Assembly (NCBI GenBank): GCA_019192445.1
Contig: JAHCMK010000004.1
Location: 186,001 to 250,000, forward strand
From: Oceanococcus sp. HetDA_MAG_MS8
GTDB taxonomy: Bacteria > Pseudomonadota > Gammaproteobacteria > Nevskiales > Oceanococcaceae
DNA length: 64,000 bases
Direction: 5' to 3'
Positions 1 to 8,808 of the stretch are shown one piece after another. How positions within the stretch are numbered: the stretch's first letter is position 1; each line of letters opens with the position of its first letter. The position numbers were made by a program, and so were the translations under genes. The notes under the pieces were generated by a model. The model had not been told where the DNA came from. It saw only the letters and a program-made list of their open reading frames with translations, and ran no database searches.

Positions 1-779
1 ACATAGACGGTGCCGTCCGGCGCTGTGGTAATGGCGCCGTGCAGCCCACCAGAGGCGGCCACACCGGTGACTTCGGCGCCCAACGGAAAGGACGCTCCGC
101 CATCAAGGCTGGTGTAGCAGAACACGCCAACGAGCTTGTTGAAGCAGAAGTATGTCGCCGTGTCGTGAATGGGAGCCATGTTCCCAAGCTGGCCATAGCC
201 ACTTTGAGTCCAGGGTCCGGTAGCCAGCTTGATATGGTCATTGACGGGAATCGGCCCATTATCAAAGGGATTACCCAGCCAGGTTTCGCCATCGTCATCG
301 CTCCATGCAATCCAGGTTGTCACCAGAGAGACCATCTGCACGTTGTAAATGCGATCGGTGATGGGGTCGACCCACAAATAGGGGTCGCTAGTGGTCGGTT
401 GACTGAACACATCTTCCACGCTCTCCCAACTTTGGCCCTGGTCGCAAGAGCGCATCACCTTTTCTAAGGCTGTGAAAAACATGCAGCCGCTCGAGGTCAC
501 GCCAATACTGGGCTCGGGCCCGGCTTCACCCACATCGCTGAGACGAAACTTCACATCTAAAGGCTGCGCAGCAACGACCTCGCCCTGGGCATTGGTCACC
601 ACAGCCGGGTGCGCCGCTTCTGACCCAGGAGCCATTGTCGTGTTGCCAGAATCTGATCGGGTGTCGGCGTTAACAGGCTGTCCCCCACCGGAGTTACAGG
701 CAGATATCGTTGTCAGTGTGCAAAGCACCACGGCAACCTGTGCCCCAAGGCGAAGCCCGGGCATCTTCGTTCGCGTCAT
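1..779 (-). CDS. Asp-box (BNR/sialidase-like) lipoprotein, 3' part cut by window edge
   Basis: Reading frame open on the minus strand from an ATG at 779 to the window edge (259 codons visible). It is preceded by a GGAG ribosome site 8 bases upstream. The N-terminus is a lipoprotein signal ending in a TISAC lipobox (Cys28), followed by a Gly/Ser/Asp linker. Three Asp-box signatures (S-x-D-x-G-x-x-W/F) are visible near residues 111-118, 160-167 and 224-231. These repeats are typical of beta-propellers in sialidases and in many non-enzymatic exported proteins. The substrate is unknown and no catalytic residues can be assigned because the C-terminus is missing. It lies downstream of an AraC regulator on the same strand. 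Confidence 0.8.
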   Translation of the reverse strand, partial: MTRTKMPGLRLGAQVAVVLCTLTTISACNSGGGQPVNADTRSDSGNTTMAPGSEAAHPAVVTNAQGEVVAAQPLDVKFRLSDVGEAGPEPSIGVTSSGCMFFTALEKVMRSCDQGQSWESVEDVFSQPTTSDPYLWVDPITDRIYNVQMVSLVTTWIAWSDDDGETWLGNPFDNGPIPVNDHIKLATGPWTQSGYGQLGNMAPIHDTATYFCFNKLVGVFCYTSLDGGASFPLGAEVTGVAASGGLHGAITTAPDGTVY

Positions 780-974
780 TATGAGTTCTCCAGCCCAGGT
801 TCAAAGGGCGTAGTTTGCAATTTGCTATGAGCACTCTGCCGCTGGAACGCCCCATTCGTCAACAATAATCAAAGATTTTCGGAGCCTGAAGTTGATCATC
901 ATGCGCTGCCGCATCCGAATCTGAGCGGCGTTGACAGGACTTACACGTAGCTGCGACAGCAGCTCAGCGGCATG

Positions 975-1994
975 CTAGGAGAGCTCGCGGCGGTAAACTC
1001 CAGGTGCCTTGCCGAACCAGCGTTTAAAAGCGCGAGCAAAGCTGCTTTGCTCGGCGAAGCCCAGCATCATGGCCACATCCAATAAGGACATATCGGCATT
1101 CTTGATGTAGCTCTGAGCTTGCTGCTGGCGAACTTGATCCAACAGCTGGCTATAACTGGTTCGCCGAGAGTCGAGTCGACGTTGGAGCGTCCGCACCGCC
1201 ACACCCAACTCCTGCGCTGCTTGTTCTAATGATGGCGTACCAAAAGCAAGGCGCTCAACCAAAAAAGCGCGTAGCTTGGCCAGTTGAGGGTCTTGCTCAA
1301 TGACCTGGCCACGAAGGTCTTGAAGACGTTTTTGCGCCTGCAGTTCGAGCATGTGCTTGAGCTGTGGGTCAGCCGCTTGTAGAGCGAGGTGCGCATAATT
1401 CGCTGCAAAGTAGATACGTACAGCAGACGCATCAAAGCTGGGTCGCACACCGAAAAGGGCCACGAGCGGAGCGATATCGCTCGGCGCTGCATAGGGTAGC
1501 TCTACCTTGGTGGGCCGCAGCTCAGGCCCCAGTAATGAGGTCTTCAGCTGCCACCAACCTGCCAGAGAATATTCATACTCTTGGCGACTCAAAGCCGGGT
1601 GTCCTGCTGGAGGCTGAACGCGCAGGCAGATGCCCTCCGGCTCTGGCAGATAAGCGGTCTCCAGGCCATTACCGACTAGGCTTTGGTAGCGCGTTTGCAG
1701 CTCAAAAACCTCTTTTACCTCACGGCAATTCACCAATAACAACCCCAAAATACCCAGATGATGCCATTGCATGGACTCCCCCATATGCAGGCCAATGTAG
1801 GGTTCATTGAGTTGCTGCTCAGCCAACTGCAAAAATTGCCGGGCACGACTGTTTGGTATGCGTATGTCTGCCTGATGCAATTGCTCGGAGCTAATACCAA
1901 GCACTTCCAAATAGGGCTCTAGCGGTTGCTGATGCCGTCGCAGATAATCCAACCCAGGGCGGAAGTAACTCAAACTGGTCGCGAACTGACTCAT
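975..1994 (-). CDS. AraC-family transcriptional regulator (OruR/ArgR-like architecture)
   Basis: 339 residues. The N-terminal ~220 residues resemble the arabinose-binding-like effector domain of the OruR group, and the C-terminal ~100 residues carry the double helix-turn-helix with the signature segments VRTLQRRLD and MLGFAEQSSFARAFKRWFG. It starts 18 bases after the gmhA stop on the same strand, so it may be co-transcribed with hldE-gmhA. The exported Asp-box lipoprotein follows it. It is clearly paralogous to the regulator at 42814-43860 along its whole length (shared LSYxRPxxDYLR and YIGLH segments). The effector is unknown. Confidence 0.9.
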   Translation of the reverse strand: MSQFATSLSYFRPGLDYLRRHQQPLEPYLEVLGISSEQLHQADIRIPNSRARQFLQLAEQQLNEPYIGLHMGESMQWHHLGILGLLLVNCREVKEVFELQTRYQSLVGNGLETAYLPEPEGICLRVQPPAGHPALSRQEYEYSLAGWWQLKTSLLGPELRPTKVELPYAAPSDIAPLVALFGVRPSFDASAVRIYFAANYAHLALQAADPQLKHMLELQAQKRLQDLRGQVIEQDPQLAKLRAFLVERLAFGTPSLEQAAQELGVAVRTLQRRLDSRRTSYSQLLDQVRQQQAQSYIKNADMSLLDVAMMLGFAEQSSFARAFKRWFGKAPGVYRRELS

Positions 1995-2012
1995 CGCTCA
2001 GCACGCTGCAAG

Positions 2013-2585
2013 CTAAGGCATGATGGCAGCAGCATCAATCGCGCTACAGAGCATGTGCCCGATCAAACCATGCATCTCCTGAATGCGGGCCGTGACCTGT
2101 GAGGGAACACAGATACTCATCTCGGCCAACTGGCTGAGCTCATTGGGCCCGGCTCCAGTCAAGGCCAAAGTGTGCATGCCTTGACTTCGAGCTGCTTCAA
2201 CCGCTTTCAGAACATTCGCAGACCGGCCGCTAGTGCTGTAGGCCCAGAGCAAATCCCCGGCACCACCCTGCGCGCGCACCTGCCGTTCAAAAATCGACAC
2301 AAAGCCAAAATCATTTCCAACAGACGTGAGAATTGATCCGTCCGTGGTCAGCGCATAAGCAGGCAGGCCTGCACGCTCACATTCAAAGCGCCCCACGATT
2401 TCAGCGGCAATGTGCTGACAGTCGGCGGCCGACCCGCCGTTACCACAGAGCAATATACGATGGCCCGTTGCCAGCGTATCGACCAAGAGTTCAGCAGCCT
2501 GCGTGATGTCCGCCAAGCAACGAGTATGGGTGTCTTGCAATAGCGTTGCATGCGCCGCAAAGATGGCCTCGAAATCAGTGTTCAT
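2013..2585 (-). CDS. gmhA: Sedoheptulose-7-phosphate isomerase
   Basis: 190 residues, the usual GmhA length. It converts sedoheptulose 7-phosphate to D-glycero-D-manno-heptose 7-phosphate, the first step towards the ADP-heptose used in LPS inner core. The SIS domain is visible, with CGNGGSAADCQHIAAE near residues 55-70 and STSGRSANVLKA near 115-130. The ATG at 2585 was chosen because it begins just before the hldE stop (overlap of 11 bases); a longer upstream frame runs inside hldE and is not supported. DiaA is a related SIS protein, but the hldE neighbour favours GmhA. Confidence 0.93.
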   Translation of the reverse strand: MNTDFEAIFAAHATLLQDTHTRCLADITQAAELLVDTLATGHRILLCGNGGSAADCQHIAAEIVGRFECERAGLPAYALTTDGSILTSVGNDFGFVSIFERQVRAQGGAGDLLWAYSTSGRSANVLKAVEAARSQGMHTLALTGAGPNELSQLAEMSICVPSQVTARIQEMHGLIGHMLCSAIDAAAIMP

Positions 2586-4104
2586 TGCGCGCCACCTTTT
2601 GAATGAGTCTAGTCGTGGAGTACCCCTCGGCCAGGGGCACGATGCAAACCCGGCCGCCCTGAGCTTGGACATGCGCAGCACCGACGACTTCTTCAGGCTT
2701 GTAATCGCCACCCTTGACCAAGACGTCCGGACTGACCGATTGAATCAGGCCGAGCGGAGTGTCCTCGTCAAAAACAACCAAGGCGTCTACATCGCGAATG
2801 CCTTGGAGCATTCTTAAACGCTCCGCCAAACTATTGACCGGCCGCTGCGGGCCTTTCAGCCTACGCACGCCCTCATCACTGTTCAGCGCCAGCAATAAGC
2901 AATCGCCTTCAGCTCGCGCTCGACGCAGGCATTCCAAGTGGCCCCAATGCAACAGATCGAAACAACCGTTGGTCATCACAATACGCCGACCTAAACGACG
3001 CTGGTTAGCGACCCATGCCGCTAAGGTAGTCTGATCCAAAACCGGCGGAAGACCGGAGCCCGCCTGGGTGAGCGCAGCCTGCAGCTCTACCCGCGTCAAT
3101 GCCTTTGTGCCTGGGGTCGACACGGCTAAGCCACCAGCCACGTTGGCCAGTTCTGCCGCCTGCTCCAATGGCATTCCAGCAGCTAGCGCGGCTGCAATCA
3201 CAGCCACAAAACTGTCTCCCGCCCCCGTCACATCAAAGACCTCCAAAGCCTGCGCGGGTAGGTGTAATGGAGGAGTATCTGCGGTGTACACACTGACCCC
3301 ATCGGAACCACGCGTCACCACCAGAGCTTGTATCCCCGCCCAGGCTCGCAGAGCCTGCGCGTCTTCTTCCACTGAACCTCGACCCTGTCCCCAAAATGAG
3401 CGAGCGAGGTTGAATTCAGACCAATTCGGAGTGAGCAGCGTTGCTCCGGAGTACCGGCGCCAATCACAATGCTTAGGGTCCGCGACGACGGGAAGCCCTG
3501 CTTCGACGGCCGATTGGATATGAACTTGCACCTCGGCCAGAGTGCCTTTGGCGTAATCAGATAGCAGCAGTACATCAGCATCCCGGAGCTGCTTTCTTAG
3601 GGCGCTGGCCAAGCCTAGGTCTTGAGCGGCCTTCTCGTACGCGGCCGGCAAAGGCTCATAATCGAATCGCAGCAACTGTTGCCCGCGCGAGATAACGCGT
3701 GTTTTGCGAATCGTTGGCAATCCCGCCGCCATTAATAACTGGGCCGAAATGCCCACGCGGCCCACTTGCTCAAGCATAACCTGAGCCTGGGGGTCATCCC
3801 CAACCAAGCCCAATAGGCGCACCTCCAGGCCCAGTCCGGCTAGGTTGGCAGCCACATTCGCGGCGCCACCAAGTCGCTGGTCCTCCCCGCGGACCTGCAC
3901 TACGGGCACGGGAGCTTCTGGGGACACCCTCGCAGTATCGCCGTAGACACTGTGATCCAGCATCACGTCTCCGCAAACCACAATCCGCAAAGCAGAAAAA
4001 TCAGGACAGCTCAGTCTCACTGCCAACTCGGGGAGTGCTACCTTAAGCGACGCCCTCCTCCGACACCTCGTACAGGTTGAATTCCAAACGCAAGCGTACG
4101 CCAT
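2575..4104 (-). CDS. hldE: Bifunctional heptose-7-phosphate kinase / heptose-1-phosphate adenylyltransferase
   Basis: Two-domain enzyme making ADP-heptose for LPS core. The ribokinase-like domain covers about residues 35-340 (SPEAPVPVV, GGAANVAANLAGLG, and the anion-hole/base motif DVTGAGDSF). The cytidylyltransferase-like domain covers about 370-509 (TNGCFDLLHWGH with the HxGH signature, then LNSDEGVRRLKG). The first ~19 residues from ATG 4104 are Arg/Cys-rich and unlike the family, whose N-terminus aligns with LKVALPELA at codon 20. A strong GGAGGAGGG sits 5 bases before that codon, but the codon is CTT. ATG 4104 has a weaker AGAGG upstream. The start is therefore unsettled; TTG 4026 and GTG 4020 are other options. 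Confidence 0.92.
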   Translation of the reverse strand: MAYACVWNSTCTRCRRRASLKVALPELAVRLSCPDFSALRIVVCGDVMLDHSVYGDTARVSPEAPVPVVQVRGEDQRLGGAANVAANLAGLGLEVRLLGLVGDDPQAQVMLEQVGRVGISAQLLMAAGLPTIRKTRVISRGQQLLRFDYEPLPAAYEKAAQDLGLASALRKQLRDADVLLLSDYAKGTLAEVQVHIQSAVEAGLPVVADPKHCDWRRYSGATLLTPNWSEFNLARSFWGQGRGSVEEDAQALRAWAGIQALVVTRGSDGVSVYTADTPPLHLPAQALEVFDVTGAGDSFVAVIAAALAAGMPLEQAAELANVAGGLAVSTPGTKALTRVELQAALTQAGSGLPPVLDQTTLAAWVANQRRLGRRIVMTNGCFDLLHWGHLECLRRARAEGDCLLLALNSDEGVRRLKGPQRPVNSLAERLRMLQGIRDVDALVVFDEDTPLGLIQSVSPDVLVKGGDYKPEEVVGAAHVQAQGGRVCIVPLAEGYSTTRLIQKVARNEH

Positions 4105-4736
4105 TTAGCCTCTGGTTGCGGCCAGGCTCACATAACCGGGGACGCGGCAAGCTTGCCGTGGTGGACCGCGATGGGTTTCTCATAGCCGATACGGGCTATC
4201 CCCATCAGCCCCATCAATTAGAGCTTTTGCCCAGCGGCATTGCCCTGTGTCGGCGTTGGCGTCGACAGGGCTACGCCTTGGTTATCGTGACCAATCAATC
4301 GGGTGTCGCCCGCGGTTTTTTTGGCGCGCGCGACTACGCGCACTTCACGCAGCTGATGTTGGAGGCCTTTGCCAAGCAAGGCATTTTTTTCAGGGCCGTG
4401 TTGGCTTGCCCGCATCACCCTCAGGGGACTGTGGCCAGCGGTCAACGGAAGTTCTGCCTGTGTCGCAAACCCCGCCCGGCCCTTGCCGCCAAAGCCATGC
4501 ATGTGCTCCGCATCCCACCGCAGCGCTGTTTGGTCGCCGGTGATCGAATGCGTGACCTAAGCCCCGGCCAACGATTAGGTATTGCCAAGCGTTACTTGGT
4601 GCCCTCATCCACCCCATCAGCGCCTGACAGACCGTATCGCTTGCGCCCGCGTTCATTTGGCGTCGGCGCTGGGCGGAACAGCCGCGATCACGCACACTAT
4701 GCCCATCGCAACAGTGCTCACCGCCTCCTTCAATAA
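4077..4736 (+). CDS. gmhB: D-glycero-D-manno-heptose 1,7-bisphosphate 7-phosphatase
   Basis: HAD-family phosphatase removing the 7-phosphate in ADP-heptose synthesis. Visible motifs: DRDG near residue 30 (nucleophile and acid/base Asp), VTNQSGVARG (motif II), a CPHHPQG...CLC zinc knuckle, KPRPA (motif III) and VAGDRMRD (motif IV). It is divergent from hldE and completes the pathway with hldE and gmhA. The frame opens at a TTG (4077) that would overlap the longest hldE frame by 28 bases, so one of the two starts is probably further in. The last ~45 residues are Arg/His-rich and unlike GmhB; a frame change after about 4600 is possible. Confidence 0.82.
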   Translation: MNSKRKRTPFSLWLRPGSHNRGRGKLAVVDRDGFLIADTGYPHQPHQLELLPSGIALCRRWRRQGYALVIVTNQSGVARGFFGARDYAHFTQLMLEAFAKQGIFFRAVLACPHHPQGTVASGQRKFCLCRKPRPALAAKAMHVLRIPPQRCLVAGDRMRDLSPGQRLGIAKRYLVPSSTPSAPDRPYRLRPRSFGVGAGRNSRDHAHYAHRNSAHRLLQ

Positions 4737-4747
4737 GGACATCTTGA

Positions 4748-5614
4748 ATGAAGATCCCCGCCAGCCTGCGTGACCTTATGGATGAGGGCGTCATTGATGA
4801 GGTCCTCAATCAACTCCAAAGCGGTAAAGAAGCCACGGTATACGTCATTCGCTCTGGCGGTGAACGCCGCTGCGCCAAGGTCTATAAAAGTGTCGAAAAG
4901 CGTAATTTCAAAAGCGCGTCGATGTACCAAGAGGGCCGTCGACTGCGTGGCAGTCGGGATAGCCGTGCTGCCGGCCGGCGTAGCCGGCATGGACGTAAGG
5001 TGCAGGAAATCGCATGGAAATCGGCGGAGGCTGATGCCTTATCAGCACTGGCTCAGGCGCAGGTACGCGTGCCCCGCAGCTATGGCTTATTCGATGGGGT
5101 GCTGATTATGGAGCTGATCTGTGATGCCGAGGGGTATCCAGCACCACGGCTGAGCGAGGTGGAGATCGAGCCTGACTTAGCCAAGCAATGGCATGACTTC
5201 ATGCTGCGGCAAATTGTACGCATGCTGTGTGCTGGACTCGTACACGGTGACTTATCGGAATACAACATCTTGGTCGACGCCGAAGGCCCGGTCATCATCG
5301 ACCTGCCGCAAGCCGTCCAGGTTGCCGGCAATAACAACGCTTTTGCCTTATTGGCCCGCGACGTCATCAACATGCGCTCGGCTTTCTCACGCGTTGTTCC
5401 CAGCCTGGCTCAGACCCGCTATGCCGAAGAGATCTGGCAGCTGTACACCCAAGGCGAGCTGCACCCGGACAGCCCGCTCACCGGGCATTTCCAGGAAGAG
5501 CAGCACAGCCCAGATATTCAAGCCGTGCTCGATGAGATTGAAGATGCCCAGCTGGAGCATGAAGCCCGCGAACGTGGTCGCCGTGAAGCCGAAGCGGATG
5601 AACTGGGGGATTAA
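4748..5614 (+). CDS. RIO-type serine/threonine protein kinase
   Basis: 288 residues with the RIO1-like fold: GKEATVYV nucleotide-binding segment near residue 27, CAKVYK lysine strand, HGDLSEYNILV catalytic loop near residue 180 (catalytic Asp and metal-binding Asn present) and IIDLPQAV with the metal-binding Asp. The C-terminus is acidic and charged. Bacterial RIO proteins of this type are widespread in Proteobacteria but their substrates are poorly known. The ATG is preceded by AAGGAC at good spacing. It begins 11 bases after gmhB, so co-transcription with the heptose gene is likely; a functional link to LPS is only an inference. Confidence 0.9.
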   Translation: MKIPASLRDLMDEGVIDEVLNQLQSGKEATVYVIRSGGERRCAKVYKSVEKRNFKSASMYQEGRRLRGSRDSRAAGRRSRHGRKVQEIAWKSAEADALSALAQAQVRVPRSYGLFDGVLIMELICDAEGYPAPRLSEVEIEPDLAKQWHDFMLRQIVRMLCAGLVHGDLSEYNILVDAEGPVIIDLPQAVQVAGNNNAFALLARDVINMRSAFSRVVPSLAQTRYAEEIWQLYTQGELHPDSPLTGHFQEEQHSPDIQAVLDEIEDAQLEHEARERGRREAEADELGD

Positions 5615-5783
5615 GCGGCCGCAGAGACATTAACTCGGCTGTGGCAGGCCGTGGGTTGCGGCTATCTGCCGTACTCATCTATACGGATTGACGAGCCGCG
5701 GAATTGCAATTGCATGTGTCGGGAACCCGTCCTGCGAAGCCTCTGCTGTTGCCGAGGGCGATTTCCCAACAAGCAGCCAAACC

Positions 5784-8588
5784 GTGAGTAAAACCCGTAG
5801 CGCCCGCCGCCCCGCAGCGACCAACCCGAACCTGCAGCAAGCCATTCAGCTGTACAGTCAGGGGCAATTCGCAGCCTGCCTGAATCAGATACAGACCGTT
5901 CTGGGCAGCAACCCCGAGAATGGGCAGGCTTGGCATATTGCCGCAGCAGCGGCCTTTGCCATGCAGCATCATCAAGATGCCGAACTGCTCTGGCGCACTG
6001 CCATAGAGAAAGCACCGCGCCTGATAGAAGCGCATTACAACTTAGGGGTATTGCTGTATCAAACGCAGCGCCGCGAAGAAGCGGCTGCCGCCTGGGAGAA
6101 AACCCTAAAGCTGGCGCCAAAACACACCGGTGCTCTCAATAATTTGGGGGCGCTCATGCAGGAAGCCGGGCGCTATACCGAGGCGGAAAAGGCCTTTAGA
6201 CGTGCGCTCGCTGCGGATGCCCGGAACGCCCAGAGCATGAACAACCTTGCAGTGTTGCTGCTGGAACGGCAGAACAACAGCGAGGCCGAAAGCTTGTTAG
6301 CTAGGGCCGTGGCCTTGGCCCCCAAAGACCCCGACCTTTTAAATAATTTGGGACGCTGCTTGGCGCGGCGCCGCGCCGACGACGAAGCTGAAGCTCATTA
6401 CCGGCGTGCTCTGGATATAGACCCTGAGCATGCCGACAGTCGCTGGGGCTTGGGCCTGCTGCGACTGGCGCAGGGCGATTTTGCCGAAGGCTGGCCACTG
6501 TATGAGGCCCGCTACCATGCCAACAAAACACGGCGAAACGTCATCCCGCCCAGTCTCCCTTTTCCCCAATGGCAAGGCGAAGACTTGCGGGGGAAACGGC
6601 TGCTGGTCATGGGTGAGCAGGGCTTTGGCGACCAAATTCAATTCGCCCGTTACCTCACCCAAATCAAGCAATCTGGAGCCAGCTATGTTGGCTTGGCCAC
6701 CCGCCAGGCCCTGCTCCCTTTATTACGCACGGTAGAGGGCGTAGATCAACTCTATGCCCTGGAGTCCACGACGGACTATGGCAGCTACGACGCCTGGGCT
6801 TTTTGTATGAGCCTTCCGCTGCACTGCCAAACCCGCCTCAGCAACATTCCCGCCACACAGCCATACCTGCGCAGCTTGCCCGAACGCCGTTCTCTGTGGG
6901 AGCCGCGCCTGCCCTCAGCCGGATTACGCATTGGACTAGTCTGGGCTGGCAACCCTCAGCACGAGAACGACGCAAACCGTAGCTTGCCGGCCGCCGCATT
7001 AGTCGGCGCGTTGCGCCGAGCCTGCCCTCAAGCCCAGCTGATCAGCCTGCAAGCTGGTGTCAGCGCCGACCCTTCCCTGGCGCTGGATGAAGACTTTGGC
7101 CCGCTCATTGCGGATTTTGCTGACACGGCCGCCATCGTCGACCAGTTGGATCTGGTCGTTTGTGTGGATACTGCGATCGCCCACCTTTGCGGCGCTCTAG
7201 GTCGACCCTGCTTTGTGCTTTTACCCTACCTAGAAACCGACTGGCGCTGGCTGCGCGACGGCACAACAAACCCTTGGTATCCGCAGGCCATGCGGATCCT
7301 TAGACAAGACAAGGCTCAGCAATGGGAGGGTGTGCTCCGCGAATTGGAGCAGGCGCTGGTTACTTTCCAGCCGGAGCAGCGCTCAGAGCCATCGTATGAA
7401 CCCAGCTCTGCGGTAAATCCCGATGCCGAAGCCCTGTTGCAGGCCGCCGTGAATCTCATCCCTGCTGGTGCACGTGTTTGCGCCTTGGACTCCCTTGCAA
7501 CAGCGCTGGAACGACAGCTGCCTTGGGGCGCCCAGCTGCAAGGCACTGATGCCCCCCAGACTGCAGATATGGCCTGCTTACTCAGTGGCCTGCCAAACCA
7601 GCCTGAATCTTTAGCGCAGCTGAAGACCTTCGCCGAGCTAAAAGTCCCCTTGTTGTTCAGTCCCGGCCCCGAAGCCAGTCAACTCATGGCCAGCGAACGC
7701 GAGGCACTGCAGCAACTGGGGTATGACACCAAGCCAACAGCTACGACACAGCCTTCGGAGGCCAAAGAGCCCTGTTTACTCAAGCTGTACCCCAAAAGCA
7801 CCTCATTACCTAGAGTCAAGAAAGTTCACGTACTCAGCTTTTTTAACGTGGGCAACTTCGGTGACCGGCTCGGCTTTCATCTTCTCTCCGAGATGTTACC
7901 GGGGCATGTGCAGGTCAGTTGGGGAAGCCTACGCCCGCTGCAAGCTCCGCCCCCCGACTGTGATCTCCTCATTTTAGGTATTGGTAACTCTTTATTCGGA
8001 GACCTGCTCAGCGATGAACTGCTAGAGATCACCCAGCGGGTCCCCACCATCGGCATCTTTGGCACGCAGTATCGAGACTCCTGGCCAGCCACACGACTAC
8101 AAGCATTAATTGGCAATCTCGAGCATTGGTACGCCCGCTACGAGGAAGACCTCTTGCTTTATGGGCGTGGTCACAGCCATGTCAGCCACCTGGGAGACTG
8201 GCTCATCAGAGCATTTCCTCTGCGTCAGGCCGAGCGCAAAGAGCAGCTCGTCATCGATCAAAAGCACTGTGCCGAACCCGCCATGGACCGGCTAATACAA
8301 CACATTCAGTCCTACCAACAGGTGCACTCTACACGCCTGCACCCCCTACTCTGCGCGCTCACCAGCGCACAACGCGTGAGCTATAGCGAACAACACGAGT
8401 CCTCGGAGACACCGGCGGCCTCAGGCAAGTTTCGCTCAATGCTGATGGATGTGTTTGGCCGCCACTATCCCGAGAACACACTCTTTACAGTCGACCGAGA
8501 TGCGGTCCTGGCCTACAGACAACAGGTGCAGCAGCGCTGCTCGGAGCTGCAAGAACACCTCCATCATCTATTGCGTGCAGGCGCATGA
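5784..8588 (+). CDS. Large TPR / glycosyltransferase-like / polysaccharide pyruvyltransferase-like fusion protein
   Basis: About 934 residues from GTG 5784 (a longer frame opens at TTG 5688). Three parts are visible. Residues ~15-250 are tandem TPR units (repeated ALNNLG/EAEKAFRRAL/DPEHADSRWGLG patterns). About 270-525 is a GT-B-like C-terminal domain of TPR glycosyltransferases (GEQGFGDQIQFARYL, GLVWAGNPQHENDANRS, VCVDTAIAHLCGALG, DWRWL, PWYPQAMRI). About 670-910 begins VHVLSFFNVGNFGDRLG and resembles the polysaccharide pyruvyltransferase fold, which starts with a GNxGD loop. Likely cytoplasmic and acting on surface glycans or proteins. Neighbours are heptose genes and a RIO kinase. Activity of either catalytic-type domain is not proven. 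Confidence 0.75.
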   Translation: MSKTRSARRPAATNPNLQQAIQLYSQGQFAACLNQIQTVLGSNPENGQAWHIAAAAAFAMQHHQDAELLWRTAIEKAPRLIEAHYNLGVLLYQTQRREEAAAAWEKTLKLAPKHTGALNNLGALMQEAGRYTEAEKAFRRALAADARNAQSMNNLAVLLLERQNNSEAESLLARAVALAPKDPDLLNNLGRCLARRRADDEAEAHYRRALDIDPEHADSRWGLGLLRLAQGDFAEGWPLYEARYHANKTRRNVIPPSLPFPQWQGEDLRGKRLLVMGEQGFGDQIQFARYLTQIKQSGASYVGLATRQALLPLLRTVEGVDQLYALESTTDYGSYDAWAFCMSLPLHCQTRLSNIPATQPYLRSLPERRSLWEPRLPSAGLRIGLVWAGNPQHENDANRSLPAAALVGALRRACPQAQLISLQAGVSADPSLALDEDFGPLIADFADTAAIVDQLDLVVCVDTAIAHLCGALGRPCFVLLPYLETDWRWLRDGTTNPWYPQAMRILRQDKAQQWEGVLRELEQALVTFQPEQRSEPSYEPSSAVNPDAEALLQAAVNLIPAGARVCALDSLATALERQLPWGAQLQGTDAPQTADMACLLSGLPNQPESLAQLKTFAELKVPLLFSPGPEASQLMASEREALQQLGYDTKPTATTQPSEAKEPCLLKLYPKSTSLPRVKKVHVLSFFNVGNFGDRLGFHLLSEMLPGHVQVSWGSLRPLQAPPPDCDLLILGIGNSLFGDLLSDELLEITQRVPTIGIFGTQYRDSWPATRLQALIGNLEHWYARYEEDLLLYGRGHSHVSHLGDWLIRAFPLRQAERKEQLVIDQKHCAEPAMDRLIQHIQSYQQVHSTRLHPLLCALTSAQRVSYSEQHESSETPAASGKFRSMLMDVFGRHYPENTLFTVDRDAVLAYRQQVQQRCSELQEHLHHLLRAGA

Positions 8589-8616
8589 GTGCGGCTCAGA
8601 CGGGCGATTGAATGTA

Positions 8617-8657
8617 GCGCGCCTGCGCTTTTCCTTGTTGTCCTCTGTAAGGCGCGC
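8617..8657. repeat. 8-bp inverted repeat with T-rich spacer
   Basis: GCGCGCCT at 8617-8624 and its exact complement at 8650-8657, separated by 25 bases. It lies in the 220-base gap between the TPR fusion gene and the DUF1800 gene. There is no T-run after the right arm, so it is not a standard terminator. No clear promoter was recognised in this gap. Confidence 0.3.
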
Positions 8658-8808
8658 ACCCGGTACCGCAAACGCGAAGAGTCAGCCCATGCTGATTGCC
8701 AATTGAGGTTTGCGGATAACGATCGGCCCCATCATTTCTACCCAGCCGCGCAGGTTTCTAGCCGGGCTTGGGTATATGGTGGAACCACTGCTCTACAGGA
8801 CCAGCCAG

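Noticed and set aside
39-813. Plus-strand reading frames at the left edge
   Set aside because: They are antisense to a clear minus-strand lipoprotein with signal peptide and Asp-box repeats; their translations have no recognisable domain.
8617-8657. Terminator after the TPR fusion gene
   Set aside because: The inverted repeat lacks a T-run and has a 25-base loop, so it was kept only as a weak repeat.
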